A DNA stretch of 6,985 bases, taken from positions 1 to 6,985 of the forward strand of contig DATEAK010000325.1 in the NCBI GenBank assembly GCA_035288405.1. The letters are read 5' to 3'. Both the position numbers and the translations under genes were made by a program. The DNA is from JACPSX01 sp035288405 [NCBI: bacterium]. Lineage in GTDB: Bacteria > JACPSX01. Below, in pieces: positions 1-5,883 of the stretch. The notes below the pieces were generated by a model, which saw only the letters and a list, made by a program, of their open reading frames with translations, was not told where the DNA came from and did no database searches. Numbering within the stretch: position 1 is the first letter of the stretch; each line of letters begins with the position of its first letter.

Positions 1-959
1 CAGACGTTCAGGCAGGCCCCGCAGCGCACGCAGGTCAGGATGTCCGCAAAGGGACCTCCCAAAATCGAGGAGCGCCCATTGTCCAGGATGATGAGATGGA
101 ACTCCTGCGGTCCCCGGGTTTCGTCAAGCCTCCGGGGTGGGCTTAGAAGAGAGACATACGTAGTCAAACGCTGACCTGTCGCGCTTGGCACCAGGACATT
201 CAGGAGCACTTCCAGATCCGCAAGACGCGGGACCACTTTCTCCATTCCCAGAATGCTAACCAAAATGGGAGGAAGAAAGGAGGTGAGCCTGCCGTTTCCT
301 TCGTTCGTAACAAGCACCAGGGTTCCAGTTTCTGCTACGGCAAAGTTTGCCCCGGTGATCCCCATGGGTGCCGCCAGGAACTTCCCGCGCAGTTCCTTTC
401 GTGCCACCGCCATGATCGGCTTCACCTCGGCCGGAATGGGAGTGCCGAAATGGCGGGAAAAGATCTCAGCCACCTGCTCCTTGTTTTTATGAAAAGCCGG
501 AGCAATCAAGTGAGAGGGAGTTTCCCCGGCCAGTTGCACAATGTACTCTCCAAGGTCCGTCTCGACCGGTTGGATTCCGTTTCGTTCGAGGCTCTTATTC
601 AGTTGAATTTCCTCGGTCACCATGGATTTGGTCTTGACCAAATTGCGCACTCCGCGGCGGCGGGCTAAATCGATGACATATTGACTGGCCTCCTGCGCAT
701 CGCGGGCCCAAAAGACCTGCCCGCCCCGCTGCAAGACCTTGCGCTCCAGAGCCTCCAGGTACTCGTCCAAGTGAGCAAGAGTATGGAGACGAAGCTGCCG
801 AGCTTGCTCCCTCATCTCCTCCCACCCCTTCATTCGAGGCATGATCTTGGAGCGGTGATCCCGCAAGCGGGAGGTGGCAAAATCAATGGCGTGTTGCAGT
901 TGAGAGTCGGGAATGGCCCGCTCGGAGCGCCGGAGGAGATCGGAGATACGATTAGCCAC
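1..959 (-). CDS. lutB: LutB-type lactate utilization iron-sulfur protein (3' end cut by window edge)
   Basis: LutB/LldF family protein of the LutABC complex, which oxidises L-lactate to pyruvate in the cytoplasm, probably passing electrons through its iron-sulfur centres. I translated about 320 codons in an uninterrupted frame. The LUD (DUF162) domain is clear: KTKSMVTEEI at residues 109-118, and GITGANFAVAETGT starting at residue 200 followed by LVLVTNEGNGRL. The window ends inside the first ferredoxin motif (C310, C313, C316, with codon 320 split by the edge and consistent with the fourth Cys). Family members are about 475 residues, so roughly 155 are missing. I chose the GTG at 957-959: a GGGGAG lies about 4 nt upstream, and this start overlaps the lutA stop by 8 bases, which implies translational coupling. 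An internal Met further in would remove the conserved N-terminal helix region. The frame has no breaks. LldF is a synonym for the same family. Confidence 0.9.
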   Translation of the reverse strand, partial: MANRISDLLRRSERAIPDSQLQHAIDFATSRLRDHRSKIMPRMKGWEEMREQARQLRLHTLAHLDEYLEALERKVLQRGGQVFWARDAQEASQYVIDLARRRGVRNLVKTKSMVTEEIQLNKSLERNGIQPVETDLGEYIVQLAGETPSHLIAPAFHKNKEQVAEIFSRHFGTPIPAEVKPIMAVARKELRGKFLAAPMGITGANFAVAETGTLVLVTNEGNGRLTSFLPPILVSILGMEKVVPRLADLEVLLNVLVPSATGQRLTTYVSLLSPPRRLDETRGPQEFHLIILDNGRSSILGGPFADILTCVRCGACLNV

Positions 960-1740
960 GGGTCTCCCCCCGGGGAATCCCATCGCACCCGGCCAGAATC
1001 TGGGCCAGGTGAACCGTGCGGATCGATTTGTTTCGTCGGCTCAGGCGCCCGCTCAGATGCGTGAGGCAGCCCATATCGCAGGCCGTCAGAGTTGTGGCGC
1101 CGCAGCGTTCCAGGTAGGCGATTTTCTCGTCGGCGATGGCCTCGGAGATGGAACCCAGTTTGACGGCGAACGTGCCCCCGAAGCCGCAGCACTGCTCCGA
1201 GCGCTCCAGGGTCACCAACTCCAGATCCTTCACCCCTTGGAGAAGTTGCCGCGGCTGCTCCCGAACCCCCAGTCCTCGCAACAAATGGCAGGAGTCGTGG
1301 TAGGCCACTTTGCCCGGGTACCGCGCTCCCAGATCGCTCACACCCAGCTGGTCCACCAGAAACTGAGAAAACTCGAAAACCCGGTGGGAAAGGGCCCGAG
1401 CTCTGTTCTCCCAGACAGGATCTCCCGCGAACAGCTTGGGATAATATTCTTTGACCATGCACGCGCAGGAGCCCGAGGGAGCCACGATGACTCCGCTGTC
1501 CTCAAAGACCTCGATGAAATGGCGGGCCAGGCGAGCCGCATCCCGGTGAAAGCCGCTGTTGTAGGCCGGCTGGCCGCAGCAGGTCTGCCGGGGAGAAAAG
1601 TCCACGGCAACTCCCAATCGCTCCAGGACCTGGGTGGCGGCCAAACCCACATCGGGAAACAGCAAATCCACCAGGCAGGTGACGAACAGGGAAACCCGCT
1701 CCACTTTTGCTTTAGGTTGTCCGAAGGATCGGCCTTCCAT
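952..1740 (-). CDS. lutA: LutA-type (Fe-S)-binding protein, CCG-domain subunit of lactate oxidation complex
   Basis: LutA/LldE family, with two cysteine-rich CCG domains (DUF224) of the heterodisulfide reductase and glycolate oxidase GlcF type. Together with LutB it oxidises L-lactate to pyruvate. Visible motifs: VSLFVTCLVD near residues 16-25, first CCG at 54-56 (TCCGQPAYNSG), SGSCAC at 89-94, HDSCH at 148-152, second CCG at 184-186 (QCCGFGGTF) and CDMGCLTH at 221-228. At 262 residues it is slightly longer than typical LutA (about 240), because about 15 residues precede the conserved VSLFVTCLVD block. A GTG at codon 13 is an alternative start, but it has no better ribosome-binding site. The ATG at 1740 has no clear Shine-Dalgarno and lies 9 nt after a TATGAT box. 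It is first in the operon, with lutB following by overlap. No lutC lies upstream; it may follow lutB outside the window. A related 2-hydroxyacid oxidase subunit is the main alternative. Confidence 0.92.
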   Translation of the reverse strand: MEGRSFGQPKAKVERVSLFVTCLVDLLFPDVGLAATQVLERLGVAVDFSPRQTCCGQPAYNSGFHRDAARLARHFIEVFEDSGVIVAPSGSCACMVKEYYPKLFAGDPVWENRARALSHRVFEFSQFLVDQLGVSDLGARYPGKVAYHDSCHLLRGLGVREQPRQLLQGVKDLELVTLERSEQCCGFGGTFAVKLGSISEAIADEKIAYLERCGATTLTACDMGCLTHLSGRLSRRNKSIRTVHLAQILAGCDGIPRGETRG

Positions 1741-1749
1741 GATGTCCCG

Positions 1750-1755
1750 ATCATA
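1750..1755 (-). promoter_or_regulatory. Candidate -10 box for lutA
   Basis: On the minus strand TATGAT (5 of 6 matches to TATAAT) lies 9 nt before the lutA ATG. The -35 region at the expected distance is weak (TGTAAC-like), so an activator may be needed. If this box is used, the 5' untranslated leader would be only about 2-4 nt. Confidence 0.4.
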
Positions 1756-1810
1756 GCACAGTGCCGGGGATGGTTACACTTCCCGAACTCCCCGATCCCG
1801 TCCGGGATTT

Positions 1811-1840
1811 TTGCTTACCAAAAGAATGCTGTGGTATCCT
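1811..1840 (+). promoter_or_regulatory. Candidate promoter of the HD-domain gene
   Basis: TTGCTT (1811-1816) and TATCCT (1835-1840) are spaced by 18 bp, an acceptable sigma70-like pair. The -10 box ends exactly 6 nt before the ATG at 1847, so transcription would start at or next to the start codon. This also argues against the longer TTG start at 1811, because that would put the promoter inside the coding region. Confidence 0.4.
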
Positions 1841-1846
1841 GTGAGC

Positions 1847-2419
1847 ATGAAAACCCGGCAGCAAGCTTTGGACCTGCTCTACACCCACACAAAAACTCCG
1901 AATCTGCGCAAGCACGCTCTGGCCGTAGAGGCCGCCATGCGGGCCTATGCTCGTAAGTACGGAGAAAACGAAGAACTGTGGGGAATCACGGGCCTCCTGC
2001 ACGACCTCGACTACGAACAAAACCCCACCCCGGACAAGCATCCTTTGGTGGGGATTGGGATTCTGCAGGAGCAAGGCTATCCGGAGGAAGTGATTTACGC
2101 CATCAAGTCCCACGCCGAGTATCTGGGAGTCCCCCGCCGGAGCCCCATGGACAAAACTCTTTTTGCCGTCGATGAGCTGGCAGGCTTTATTGTTGCCGTG
2201 GCGCTCGTTAAGCCGCGCAAGAGCCTGGCGGAAGTGGATCCCCCTTCGGTGCGCAAGAAGCTGAAAGACAAAGCATTTGCGCGTTCCGTGAATCGGGACG
2301 ATATTATTCAAGGGGCCGCGGATCTCGAAGTCGATTTAGACGAACACATTGCCTTCGTCATCCAGGCCATGAGCGAGATTGCCGGGGATCTGGGACTGGC
2401 CCCCCAGAATTCCCTGTAA
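1847..2419 (+). CDS. HD-domain predicted metal-dependent phosphohydrolase
   Basis: A 190-residue soluble HD-superfamily protein, probably a divalent-metal phosphohydrolase. The substrate cannot be read from sequence. Candidate metal ligands in order are H23 (RKHALAVEAAMR), H52-D53 (GLLHDLDYE), H65 (DKHPLVG), H89 (IKSHAEYLG) and D109 (VDELAGFIVA). The GLLHDLDYE...DELAGFIVAVALV pattern resembles the uncharacterised HD hydrolases of the COG2316/HDIG type rather than SpoT/RelA or cyclic-di-GMP HD-GYP proteins. I chose the ATG at 1847, where the conserved helix begins; in-frame TTG 1811 and GTG 1841 are possible but overlap the predicted promoter. No strong Shine-Dalgarno is visible. It is divergent from lutA and ends 248 bp before ino1, with no obvious intrinsic terminator after it. 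It has no clear functional tie to either neighbour. Confidence 0.85.
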   Translation: MKTRQQALDLLYTHTKTPNLRKHALAVEAAMRAYARKYGENEELWGITGLLHDLDYEQNPTPDKHPLVGIGILQEQGYPEEVIYAIKSHAEYLGVPRRSPMDKTLFAVDELAGFIVAVALVKPRKSLAEVDPPSVRKKLKDKAFARSVNRDDIIQGAADLEVDLDEHIAFVIQAMSEIAGDLGLAPQNSL

Positions 2420-2432
2420 CCGCAAAAAATCG

Positions 2433-2459
2433 TTGAAATTAAGGGAGTGGCTGTATTAT
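2433..2459 (+). promoter_or_regulatory. ino1: Candidate promoter for the ino1 leader
   Basis: TTGAAA (2433-2438) and TATTAT (2454-2459) are each close to consensus, but the 15-bp spacer is short. Shifting the -10 to TTATCA at 2456 gives 17 bp. Use of this promoter would give a leader of about 200 nt before the GTG at 2668. Confidence 0.35.
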
Positions 2460-2476
2460 CATCGAGCTTATCCCGA

Positions 2477-2587
2477 GCCTCTGAGAGGCGGATTGCACCC
2501 TCCTCAAACGGTGCAAAGGTTCCAAGGCGTGTGGCGTGACACCTTTGCACGACAAGACCTACGAATCTCCGGGGGCGGGATGAATCC
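2477..2587 (+). promoter_or_regulatory. Structured 5' leader of ino1 with competing hairpins (unidentified)
   Basis: Between the candidate promoter and ino1 the sequence can form several perfect stems. GCCTC (2477-2481) pairs with GAGGC (2485-2489). TTGCACC (2493-2499) pairs with GGTGCAA (2510-2516) across a 10-nt loop. GTGCAAAGGT (2511-2520) pairs with ACCTTTGCAC (2541-2550) across a 20-nt loop that holds two copies of GGCGTG. The second and third stems share bases 2511-2516, so they exclude each other. GGATT (2490-2494) could also close with AATCC (2583-2587). The loop of the second stem contains CTCCTC (2500-2505), complementary to GAGGAG in the ino1 Shine-Dalgarno. I compared it by memory with TPP, SAM-I, cobalamin, c-di-GMP and c-di-AMP riboswitch cores and found no convincing match. 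No U-tract follows, so it is not a simple terminator. That it acts as a regulator is inference. Confidence 0.4.
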
Positions 2588-2654
2588 AGAACCAAATTGA
2601 CCGACCTTCAGCACATGGCAACTTCACTCCGTGCTTCCTAGGCGAGCTTCGACC

Positions 2655-2662
2655 AAAGGAGG
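2655..2662 (+). promoter_or_regulatory. Strong ribosome-binding site for ino1
   Basis: AAAGGAGG lies 5 nt before the GTG at 2668. It is by far the best Shine-Dalgarno in the window and fixes the non-ATG start of ino1. Confidence 0.8.
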
Positions 2663-2667
2663 AGAGA

Positions 2668-3771
2668 GTGATAGGAAGCAAGATCAAAATTGCAATTGTC
2701 GGGGTAGGCAATTGCGCCAGCGCACTTATCCAGGGCATTGAATACTACCGGAATGGAAACCCCCAGGAAGCGGTGGGGCTTATGCACCGCGAGATCGGAG
2801 ACTACCGACCCGAGGACATCGAGGTTGTGGCTGCCTTCGACATCGACCAGCGCAAGGTCAGCCGGGACCTAAGCGAGGCCATCTTCGCTCCTCCCAACTG
2901 CACCAAGGTTTTCTTCCCTCAGGTCCCCCACAAAGGGGTCACCGTACAAATGGGGCACATCCTCGACGGGTATTCCGATCACATGAAGGAGTTCCCCCGG
3001 GATCAGGTTTTCGTACCTTCCGACATGCCGCCCTGCGATGTCGTTTCCGAATTAAAGAAAAGCGGTGCGGAGATTTTGGTCAACTATCTCCCCGTGGGAT
3101 CCGAACAAGCAGCGCGGTTTTACGCGGAATGCTGCCTGCAAGCCCGGCTCGCCCTGATTAACTGCATTCCCGTCTTTATCGCATCAAACTCTCAATGGGA
3201 GGCCCGCTTCCGGGAAGCCGGCCTTCCCATCGTGGGGGATGACGTCAAGTCTCAGCTCGGAGCCACAATCACCCACCGAGTCCTGACCAAGCTCTTCTCG
3301 GATCGCGGCGTGAAAATAGACCGCACTTACCAGCTCAACACGGGGGGCAACACGGATTTTCTGAACATGCTGAACCGCAGCCGCCTGAAGTCCAAAAAGG
3401 TCTCCAAGACCGAGGCGGTTCAATCCCAGCTTGAAATCCCCCTCGATGCCCAGAACATCCACATCGGGCCCAGCGATTACGTCCCCTGGCAAAAGGACAA
3501 CAAGGTCGCCTTCATCCGCATGGAGGGGCGAATCTTCGGGGACATCCCGATCGAGCTCGAGCTGCGGCTCTCCGTGGAGGATTCTCCCAACAGCGGTGGT
3601 GTGACCATTGACGCGATCCGTTGCTGCAAGCTGGCCCTGAACCGTGGAATCGCCGGTGCTCTTCAGGGGGTTTCCTCGTATTTCATGAAGCACCCTCCCC
3701 GGCAGTTCAGCGATGAACAGGCACGCGACAAGGTCGAACGCTTCATCTCCGGGCAAAGCGAATCTCTTTAG
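2668..3771 (+). CDS. ino1: myo-inositol-1-phosphate synthase (inositol-3-phosphate synthase)
   Basis: NAD-dependent enzyme that converts glucose-6-phosphate to 1L-myo-inositol-1-phosphate, the committed step for inositol lipids and soluble inositol compounds. The N-terminal Rossmann motif is at residues 10-20 (IVGVGNCASAL). Family signatures follow: GDDVKSQLGATITHR from G190, QLNTGGNTDFLNM from Q222, and DSPNSGGVTIDAIRCCKLAL from D305. The length of 367 residues equals that of the Mycobacterium tuberculosis enzyme, so this is the short actinobacterial/archaeal form, not the ~500-residue eukaryotic one. The start is a GTG placed 5 nt after AAAGGAGG. It is preceded by the structured leader at 2477-2587 and appears monocistronic. 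The downstream gene is convergent with a 42-bp gap and no obvious terminator between them. Whether the product feeds phosphatidylinositol, a compatible solute or another inositol derivative is not shown, because no inositol monophosphatase or lipid synthase is present here. Confidence 0.95.
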   Translation: MIGSKIKIAIVGVGNCASALIQGIEYYRNGNPQEAVGLMHREIGDYRPEDIEVVAAFDIDQRKVSRDLSEAIFAPPNCTKVFFPQVPHKGVTVQMGHILDGYSDHMKEFPRDQVFVPSDMPPCDVVSELKKSGAEILVNYLPVGSEQAARFYAECCLQARLALINCIPVFIASNSQWEARFREAGLPIVGDDVKSQLGATITHRVLTKLFSDRGVKIDRTYQLNTGGNTDFLNMLNRSRLKSKKVSKTEAVQSQLEIPLDAQNIHIGPSDYVPWQKDNKVAFIRMEGRIFGDIPIELELRLSVEDSPNSGGVTIDAIRCCKLALNRGIAGALQGVSSYFMKHPPRQFSDEQARDKVERFISGQSESL

Positions 3772-3813
3772 CCGGCTTCACAAGGAATCCCCGCTGATAC
3801 TCAAGTCAAGTTC

Positions 3814-4827
3814 TCACTTAACCCTTTTTACCTGAAGGCCGTGATGGACGATTTTTGCCGGAAGCACCCGGACTCCGTGCGATTCGGCAAGTGCCTGTAG
3901 CCTCATCCGTTGCTCCGGGTCAATGATCATGGCCAGGCATCCGCCACCTCCCGCACCGCACACCCTGGCTCCCATCGCACCCTGACGGCGCGCTTCCTGA
4001 ATCCAGCGGTCGATGGCCGGAGTTGTCATGGCGGGCAACATGCGCTTGCGCGTTTTCCAATCCTGCTCAAGTCCCCGGGCAATGTCTCGGATGCTTTCCC
4101 GTTCGAAGGCCTCTTTCATGACAGCCGCGTTGTCCCGGAGCTCATGGAAAAAGCGGTTCACTCCGCGGTCCCGGTCAAAATAACGCCGGAACAGCTCCCA
4201 GTTGTTGGCTCCGGAGAAACGCGGTTTGCCCATATAGACCAGGAACAGATGTTTCTCCAGTTCCTTCAGGAAGGAACGGCTGGAGAGTGGACTGCGCTTC
4301 ACTCCACCGGCAGTATACTCAATGAGGCTTGCCCCTCCGTAGACAGCCGCGATGTAGTCCTGGTAGCCCGTGGGAACGTGGATGGCCTGGGTCTCGATCC
4401 TCTTGGCGTATTCGATCAGGGCTCCGCGATTGGAAAACCGCTCCCCTTTCAAAGCGGTGAGTGCGGCAGTGGCGGCAATCGTGAGAGCCGAGGAGCCTCC
4501 GGTTCCTGCGCCTGCGGGGGCGGCACAGTCGGTAACCATCTCGCACCCCGGCAGAGGATCGAAGGAACGGATCAGACGACCCATCAATTCCTGGAAGGGC
4601 GCGCCCTTCCAGGTAACGGAGCGCGAGGAAACCCAGGAGGCCTTCACGCTCTGATCCCGGGAGATCCAACGGATCCTCCGACCCGGGCGCAGCTTCAGCG
4701 TGACCTTTGCCTTGAGATCGATGGCCAAATTGATCGTGTAGCAGGGCTCAACGAAGAGATAGAGAGGAGGAATATCCAGAGTTCCGCCCGCAAAGTCGAT
4801 GCGGGTTGGTGCAGAGGCGTGGATCAT
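3814..4827 (-). CDS. GHMP-family sugar kinase, HddA-like (D-glycero-D-manno-heptose-7-phosphate kinase type)
   Basis: ATP-dependent small-molecule kinase of the GHMP superfamily, 337 residues. All three superfamily motifs are present: motif 1 APTRIDFAGGTLDIPP (6-21), the glycine-rich ATP loop PAGAGTGGSSA (104-114) and motif 3 GARVCGAGGGGCLAMI (286-301). PTGYQDYIAAVYGGASLIEY (152-171) matches the QDQYAAAYGG-type segment of HddA and fucokinase-like kinases (COG2605). The likely substrate is a heptose-7-phosphate or a related sugar or sugar phosphate, but no neighbouring ADP- or GDP-heptose genes support that choice, so I give no symbol. The ATG at 4827 has GGAGGG just upstream, slightly closer than ideal. 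It is transcribed alone from its own promoter at 4878-4907 and converges on ino1. Given that neighbour, a role in inositol or other cyclitol metabolism is possible but only inferred. Confidence 0.88.
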   Translation of the reverse strand: MIHASAPTRIDFAGGTLDIPPLYLFVEPCYTINLAIDLKAKVTLKLRPGRRIRWISRDQSVKASWVSSRSVTWKGAPFQELMGRLIRSFDPLPGCEMVTDCAAPAGAGTGGSSALTIAATAALTALKGERFSNRGALIEYAKRIETQAIHVPTGYQDYIAAVYGGASLIEYTAGGVKRSPLSSRSFLKELEKHLFLVYMGKPRFSGANNWELFRRYFDRDRGVNRFFHELRDNAAVMKEAFERESIRDIARGLEQDWKTRKRMLPAMTTPAIDRWIQEARRQGAMGARVCGAGGGGCLAMIIDPEQRMRLQALAESHGVRVLPAKIVHHGLQVKRVK

Positions 4828-4877
4828 TGTCCCTCCATTTTCAGTGGAGACAGCAAGGTACGATGAATGACGGGGCC

Positions 4878-4907
4878 ATAGTACTGATCCAACCTCTTTC
4901 CTGTCAA
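4878..4907 (-). promoter_or_regulatory. Promoter of the GHMP kinase gene
   Basis: On the minus strand a perfect TTGACA (plus 4902-4907) is followed after 18 bp by TACTAT (plus 4878-4883). The predicted leader is about 45 nt. It lies downstream of the bolA-grxD terminator, so the kinase is an independent unit. Confidence 0.65.
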
Positions 4908-4985
4908 TCTCCTCTGCACGTTACAGCGAGGTGGTATCTTCGGGAAAAGTTCGACCGACGCGTGACTTCGAAATCGAAGACCCCC

Positions 4986-5031
4986 AAAAACGAAGAGGCC
5001 CTGCGGTTTCTCACAACCGCAGGGCTTCTTC
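4986..5031 (-). terminator. Rho-independent terminator of the bolA-grxD operon
   Basis: A perfect 10-bp stem, CCCTGCGGTT (4999-5008) with AACCGCAGGG (5015-5024) and a 6-nt loop, extends outward by seven more pairs with one mismatch on the minus strand (4992-4998 with 5025-5031). In the minus direction it is followed by G and five T (plus 4986-4990). It begins 23 nt after the glutaredoxin stop. The plus direction has no T-run. Confidence 0.85.
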
Positions 5032-5053
5032 CAGTGTTTCGATCGGGCGAGAC

Positions 5054-5380
5054 TTACTTGCCGCCGACGGCTGCTTTTACCAGCGGCTCCAGTTCGCCTC
5101 TCTCGTGCATTTCGTGGACGATATCGCAACCCCCGATGAATTCCCCGTTGATGAACACCTGAGGAATCGTGGGCCAGTTCGTGTGCTCCTTGACGGCCTC
5201 GCGGATTTCGGGATCCGCCAGCACGTCAACGGTCTGAAAGGGAACCCCCAAGGATTGAAACAGACCGATTGTCGCAGCGGAAAAACCGCACATGGGCATT
5301 TCCTTGGTCCCTTTGATGTAGAGCAGGATCTTGTTCCCCTCCACATCCGCCTTGATCCTCTCCATCACGTCACTTGCCAT
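5054..5380 (-). CDS. grxD: Monothiol CGFS glutaredoxin (Grx4/GrxD family)
   Basis: Class II monothiol glutaredoxin of 108 residues, a cytosolic carrier and sensor of [2Fe-2S] clusters rather than a dithiol reductase. The active site is CGFS with C31 as the cluster ligand. Glutathione-binding elements are K23-G24-T25, the TIP cis-proline segment at 71-73 and GGCDIV at 83-88. Length is normal for a single-domain E. coli GrxD-type protein. The ATG at 5380 has GAGGGG about 8 nt upstream. It is the second gene of an operon, 57 nt after the BolA-family gene, and is followed by a strong terminator. BolA and CGFS glutaredoxins are well-known partners that form a heterodimer with a shared cluster, so the gene pair supports a role in iron-sulfur trafficking or iron sensing. 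Confidence 0.95.
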   Translation of the reverse strand: MASDVMERIKADVEGNKILLYIKGTKEMPMCGFSAATIGLFQSLGVPFQTVDVLADPEIREAVKEHTNWPTIPQVFINGEFIGGCDIVHEMHERGELEPLVKAAVGGK

Positions 5381-5423
5381 GTTGATCCCCTCTTCAAGAG
5401 TGTTGATTTCTGATGAGAGTGAT

Positions 5424-5444
5424 TCCCTGCGCGAAAGTCAGGGA
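5424..5444 (-). repeat. Small inverted repeat at the bolA stop codon
   Basis: TCCCTG (5424-5429) and CAGGGA (5439-5444) form a perfect 6-bp stem with a 9-nt loop, spanning the bolA TGA stop and the start of the intergenic gap. No T-run follows in the minus direction, so it is more likely a processing or translation-tuning hairpin than a terminator. It may also be incidental. Confidence 0.35.
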
Positions 5445-5731
5445 GCACTTCGCCACGCCTCCGGGGTGAAGGTTTTGATTGCCAGTGCATGGATGGCATC
5501 CCCATCCAAAACTTTCCCGAGAGCCTTGTAAACCATCTGGTGCTGCTGTATCAGCCTTTTGCCCTCAAACTCGGGAGAGACCACGATTACTTGAAAATGA
5601 TCCCCGCCTCCGGTCATGTCCCCGACTTCCACCGTAGAATTGGCGATTTCCCTCTCCAAGATCCCCTGAATTTCCTCCAGGCTGATCCTCCCCTTCCCCA
5701 CCTTTTCCTGATGCGGATGCTTACATTCCAT
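5438..5731 (-). CDS. BolA/IbaG-family iron-sulfur metabolism protein
   Basis: BolA-like protein of 97 residues with the small alpha/beta KH-like fold. Closest by eye to E. coli IbaG (YrbA): GGGDHFQVIVVSPEFEGKRLIQQHQMVYKAL (41-71), then IHALAIKTFTPEAW (80-93). The histidine in the DHF loop (H45) marks the BolA_H type, and the invariant histidine in HALAIKT (H81) is the expected cluster ligand in the BolA-glutaredoxin complex. The first 15 residues (MECKHPHQEK...) are longer than in IbaG and contain C3, H5 and H7, which may add metal-binding capacity or may be non-native if the start is later. The ATG at 5731 has AAGGAA 5 nt upstream, which supports it. First gene of the operon with grxD, from a promoter at 5831-5859. 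Older annotations call this family a transcriptional regulator; the glutaredoxin neighbour favours an iron-sulfur role. Confidence 0.92.
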   Translation of the reverse strand: MECKHPHQEKVGKGRISLEEIQGILEREIANSTVEVGDMTGGGDHFQVIVVSPEFEGKRLIQQHQMVYKALGKVLDGDAIHALAIKTFTPEAWRSAP

Positions 5732-5787
5732 CTGGATTCCTTATAATCGTCAAGACCTTCCATTCACATTTCCCGCCCCACTGCTGC

Positions 5788-5817
5788 AAGGGTTATGAGC
5801 CCTTCCCATTCGGGCTC
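5788..5817 (-). repeat. Overlapping inverted repeats in the bolA leader
   Basis: Two perfect stems overlap in the predicted 5' leader of bolA. AAGGG (5788-5792) pairs with CCCTT (5800-5804) around a 7-nt loop. GAGCCC (5797-5802) pairs with GGGCTC (5812-5817) around a 9-nt loop. They share 5800-5802, so only one can form at a time. A regulatory function is inference. Confidence 0.35.
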
Positions 5818-5830
5818 CCCGGGTCATGTG

Positions 5831-5859
5831 ATTATATCGGGGGGATCCGTTTAGGGCAA
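5831..5859 (-). promoter_or_regulatory. Promoter of the bolA-grxD operon
   Basis: On the minus strand TTGCCC (plus 5854-5859) is followed after exactly 17 bp by a perfect TATAAT (plus 5831-5836). The leader to the bolA ATG would be about 93 nt and contains the inverted repeats at 5788-5817. It is back-to-back with the rimO promoter. Two GGGGATC copies (5841-5847 and 5869-5875, 28 bp apart) flank the -35 box and could be operator half-sites. Confidence 0.6.
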
Positions 5860-5883
5860 GCCCGCTCTGGGGATCGAAAGCCA

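Noticed and set aside
913-1956. Long plus-strand open frame of about 347 codons across the lutA/lutB region
   Set aside because: Antisense shadow. The minus-strand frames encode clear LutA and LutB motifs, and the plus-strand translation has no recognisable domain.
2461-2550. SAM-I, TPP or cobalamin riboswitch suggested by CTTATC, CTGAGAGG and GGTGCAAAGG fragments
   Set aside because: The fragments are in the wrong order or lack the rest of the conserved cores (for example no GGCAACC-type segment, no TPP 3' box, no GCCACTG). Only short chance similarity.
2541-2550. Terminator of the HD gene formed by the 2511-2550 hairpin
   Set aside because: The stem is perfect but has a 20-nt loop and no T-run after it. 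A leader element of ino1 fits better.
3910-4866. Long plus-strand open frame of about 318 codons opposite the GHMP kinase
   Set aside because: Antisense shadow of the kinase, whose three GHMP motifs settle the coding strand.
4824-5129. Minus-strand frame of about 101 codons between grxD and the kinase
   Set aside because: It spans the grxD end, the terminator hairpin and the kinase promoter, is rich in Arg and Lys, and has no domain. Not a likely gene.
5755-5830. Possible tRNA-Met gene on the minus strand around a perfect CTCATAA anticodon-like loop
   Set aside because: The flanking sequence has no T-arm TTC motif, no D-arm with the usual GG, and no pairing 7-bp acceptor stem. Only the anticodon-like arm is present.
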